6,176 nt of DNA from Gemmatimonadaceae bacterium (GTDB taxonomy: Bacteria > Gemmatimonadota > Gemmatimonadetes > Gemmatimonadales > Gemmatimonadaceae): assembly GCA_025936015.1 (NCBI GenBank), contig JAICUE010000163.1, positions 1 through 6,176 of the forward strand. Reading direction: 5' to 3'. This document shows, piece after piece, positions 5,168 to 6,176 of the stretch. Below the pieces are notes generated by a model. It saw only the letters and a program-made list of their open reading frames with translations, was not told where the DNA came from and searched no databases. Both the position numbers and the translations under genes were made by a program. Every line of letters begins with the position of its first letter. The first letter of the stretch is position 1.

Positions 5168-6009
5168 ATCCGGCGGAGGTGCCGCCCGACCGAGACTCCA
5201 CTGCCGAGCAGGCCGATCACCGCACCAGCGAGCACGCCGGCGACGGCCATCTCCATCGAGAAGAAGTTCGCCTTGACGATGTAGCGGTCGATGAGGACGC
5301 TGGCGAGCCAGGTCAGCAGCAATGCCGCGGCACCGCCGAGGATTCCCTTGACGAACCCCTCGATGAGGAAGGGACGGCGAATGAAGCCGTCGGTCGCGCC
5401 GACGAGGCGCATGATCGAGATCTCGCGGCTGCGGGCGAGCACCGCCATCCGGATCGTCGTCCCGATGATGATCACGGCGACCGTGGCGAACGCCAGGCCT
5501 AACGCTATGCCGGCGATTCCGGCGATGTTGCGGATGCGGGCGAGCTTCTCGACCCACTCCTGGCCGTAACGGACGTCGTCGATGAACTGGTAGCTCGAGA
5601 TGCGGGCGGCGACGGCCTTCACCCGCTCCGGCGAGCGAAAGCCGGGCTTGAGCCGCACTTCGATGGACGCGGGGAGAAAGCCGGCGTCGAACACGTCGCG
5701 GAACTCACCGAGCTCGGCGCGCGCCCGCTTGAGCGCGTCTTCCTGCGAGACGTAGCCGACCCGCGCGACCTCCGGGAAGCTGCCGATGTCGCCGATCGCC
5801 GCGCCGGTCGCCTCGGCCGGTGTCCCCTCGGCGATGAAGGCGCGGATCTCGACGCGATCCTCGACGCTGGCGAGCGTGTCCTTGATGTTCACCGCGACGA
5901 GGCCGAACAACCCGACTGCGAACAGCGAGAACGCGATCGTGACGATCCCGAGCACGCTGAGCAGCGGCGCGCGGCGGAACGCGTGCATGGCTTCACTGAA
6001 CGACCGCAT
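5164..6009 (-). CDS. ftsX: Cell division protein FtsX
   Basis: Membrane subunit of the FtsEX complex, an ABC-transporter-like machine that does not transport but relays ATP-driven conformational change to periplasmic activators of cell-wall hydrolases. The 281-residue chain has the family layout: cytoplasmic N-terminus, membrane helix 1 at about 17-41, a periplasmic domain at 42-160 (with FLPASIEVRL at 111-120), helix 2 at 163-187, a cytoplasmic loop with the signature REISIMRLVGAT and FIRRPFLIEG (195-218), helix 3 at about 219-241 and helix 4 at 252-274. Length is normal for the shorter FtsX proteins. The ATG at 6009 overlaps the ftsE stop by one base (TGATG), and a GGAGG lies 10 nt upstream. 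The periplasmic domain is where EnvC would dock, and envC follows directly. Confidence 0.96.
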   Translation of the reverse strand: MRSFSEAMHAFRRAPLLSVLGIVTIAFSLFAVGLFGLVAVNIKDTLASVEDRVEIRAFIAEGTPAEATGAAIGDIGSFPEVARVGYVSQEDALKRARAELGEFRDVFDAGFLPASIEVRLKPGFRSPERVKAVAARISSYQFIDDVRYGQEWVEKLARIRNIAGIAGIALGLAFATVAVIIIGTTIRMAVLARSREISIMRLVGATDGFIRRPFLIEGFVKGILGGAAALLLTWLASVLIDRYIVKANFFSMEMAVAGVLAGAVIGLLGSGVSVGRHLRRI

Positions 6010-6176
6010 CAGACTACTTCCTCCGTGACTGCAGACTTGTTCTCGCCCGAGTCGAACACGATCGCGCCGCGATTGATCTCGATGGTTCGGTAATCGGAGC
6101 GGCGAATCAGCTCGAGGTTGTGCGTCGCCATCACCACCGCGGTGCCTGACGCGTTGATCTCGCGCAGCAGCTGGAA
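6009..6176 (-). CDS. ftsE: Cell division ATP-binding protein FtsE, C-terminal end (cut by window edge)
   Basis: ATPase subunit of FtsEX. The last 55 codons are present, in frame from the right edge. The piece reads FQLLREINASGTAVVMATHN, then LELIRRSDYRTIEINRGAIV. It shows the H-loop histidine of ABC ATPases in MATHN and the following R(R/S)xYR...I..G pattern of FtsE. The Walker A, signature and Walker B motifs are beyond the edge. The end is a slightly acidic tail (SAVTEEVV), and the stop overlaps the ftsX start. Identity rests on this C-terminal match plus its position immediately before ftsX. Confidence 0.93.
   Translation of the reverse strand, partial: FQLLREINASGTAVVMATHNLELIRRSDYRTIEINRGAIVFDSGENKSAVTEEVV
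6020..6024 (-). promoter_or_regulatory. Ribosome binding site of ftsX
   Basis: GGAGG on the minus strand, within the last codons of ftsE, 10 nt before the ftsX ATG. It is the only textbook Shine-Dalgarno site at a junction in this window; the other overlapping starts have weaker sites. Confidence 0.7.

Larger units (their letters stand above)
1121..5504. repeat. Dispersed octamer GCCTAACG, five copies
   Basis: Copies occur at 1121-1128 and 5497-5504 (gcctaacg on the plus strand) and at 2625-2632, 3544-3551 and 5056-5063 (cgttaggc). All are inside genes: rpiB, the outer-membrane protein start, nfo, envC and ftsX. In three genes it encodes Pro-Asn; in rpiB and ftsX it reads the other way and places a TTA leucine codon in Leu-Gly-Leu. 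Chance would give about 0.2 copies in a window this size with equal base use, and fewer in GC-rich DNA. Confidence 0.8.

Noticed and set aside
5168..5557. Longer envC form starting at 5557
   Set aside because: The additional part is out-of-frame ftsX. The ATG at 5167 gives a proper signal peptide and an ATGA overlap.

Overview
The window looks like chromosome from a GC-rich diderm bacterium, most likely a member of the Gemmatimonadota or a close relative. The reasons are the high GC content, a predicted outer-membrane protein whose mature N-terminus is built of Ala-Asp-Ser-Ile-Arg repeats (a composition I associate with that phylum), and the recurring octamer GCCTAACG. The taxon is inferred, not proven. 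Every gene I can support lies on the minus strand. The many long plus-strand reading frames are shadows of these genes.

Read in the direction of transcription (from high to low coordinates), the window starts with the 3' end of ftsE, followed by ftsX and a periplasmic EnvC-like coiled-coil/LytM protein. Together these form the FtsEX-EnvC module that links cell division to septal peptidoglycan splitting. The stops and starts overlap by 1 and 4 nt. A 74-residue protein with two zinc ribbons follows, starting on a GTG that overlaps the envC stop. Then come deoxyribonuclease IV (nfo), a predicted outer-membrane beta-barrel protein, and an RpiB-family sugar-phosphate isomerase with an unusual N-terminal extension and an altered active site. 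A strong hairpin follows rpiB, and the 5' end of an NADP-type malic enzyme gene (maeB) begins after it and runs off the left edge.

The tight junctions suggest one polycistronic unit from ftsE to rpiB. The first three products work as one machine: the ATPase and membrane protein control the envelope activator. The remaining genes (DNA repair, envelope protein, sugar-phosphate isomerase) have no obvious shared pathway with it.

The most unusual feature is the zinc-ribbon/nfo junction. The nfo frame is open and Lys/Ala-rich right up to the zinc-ribbon stop, but it has no ATG, GTG, TTG or CTG start until an ATG 13 nt inside the zinc-ribbon gene. Either about 212 bp encode two proteins in different frames, or the two genes are joined by a frameshift. 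The second notable feature is the RpiB protein, whose layout and active site resemble isomerases of sugar-phosphate-utilising bacterial microcompartments. No shell genes are visible here.
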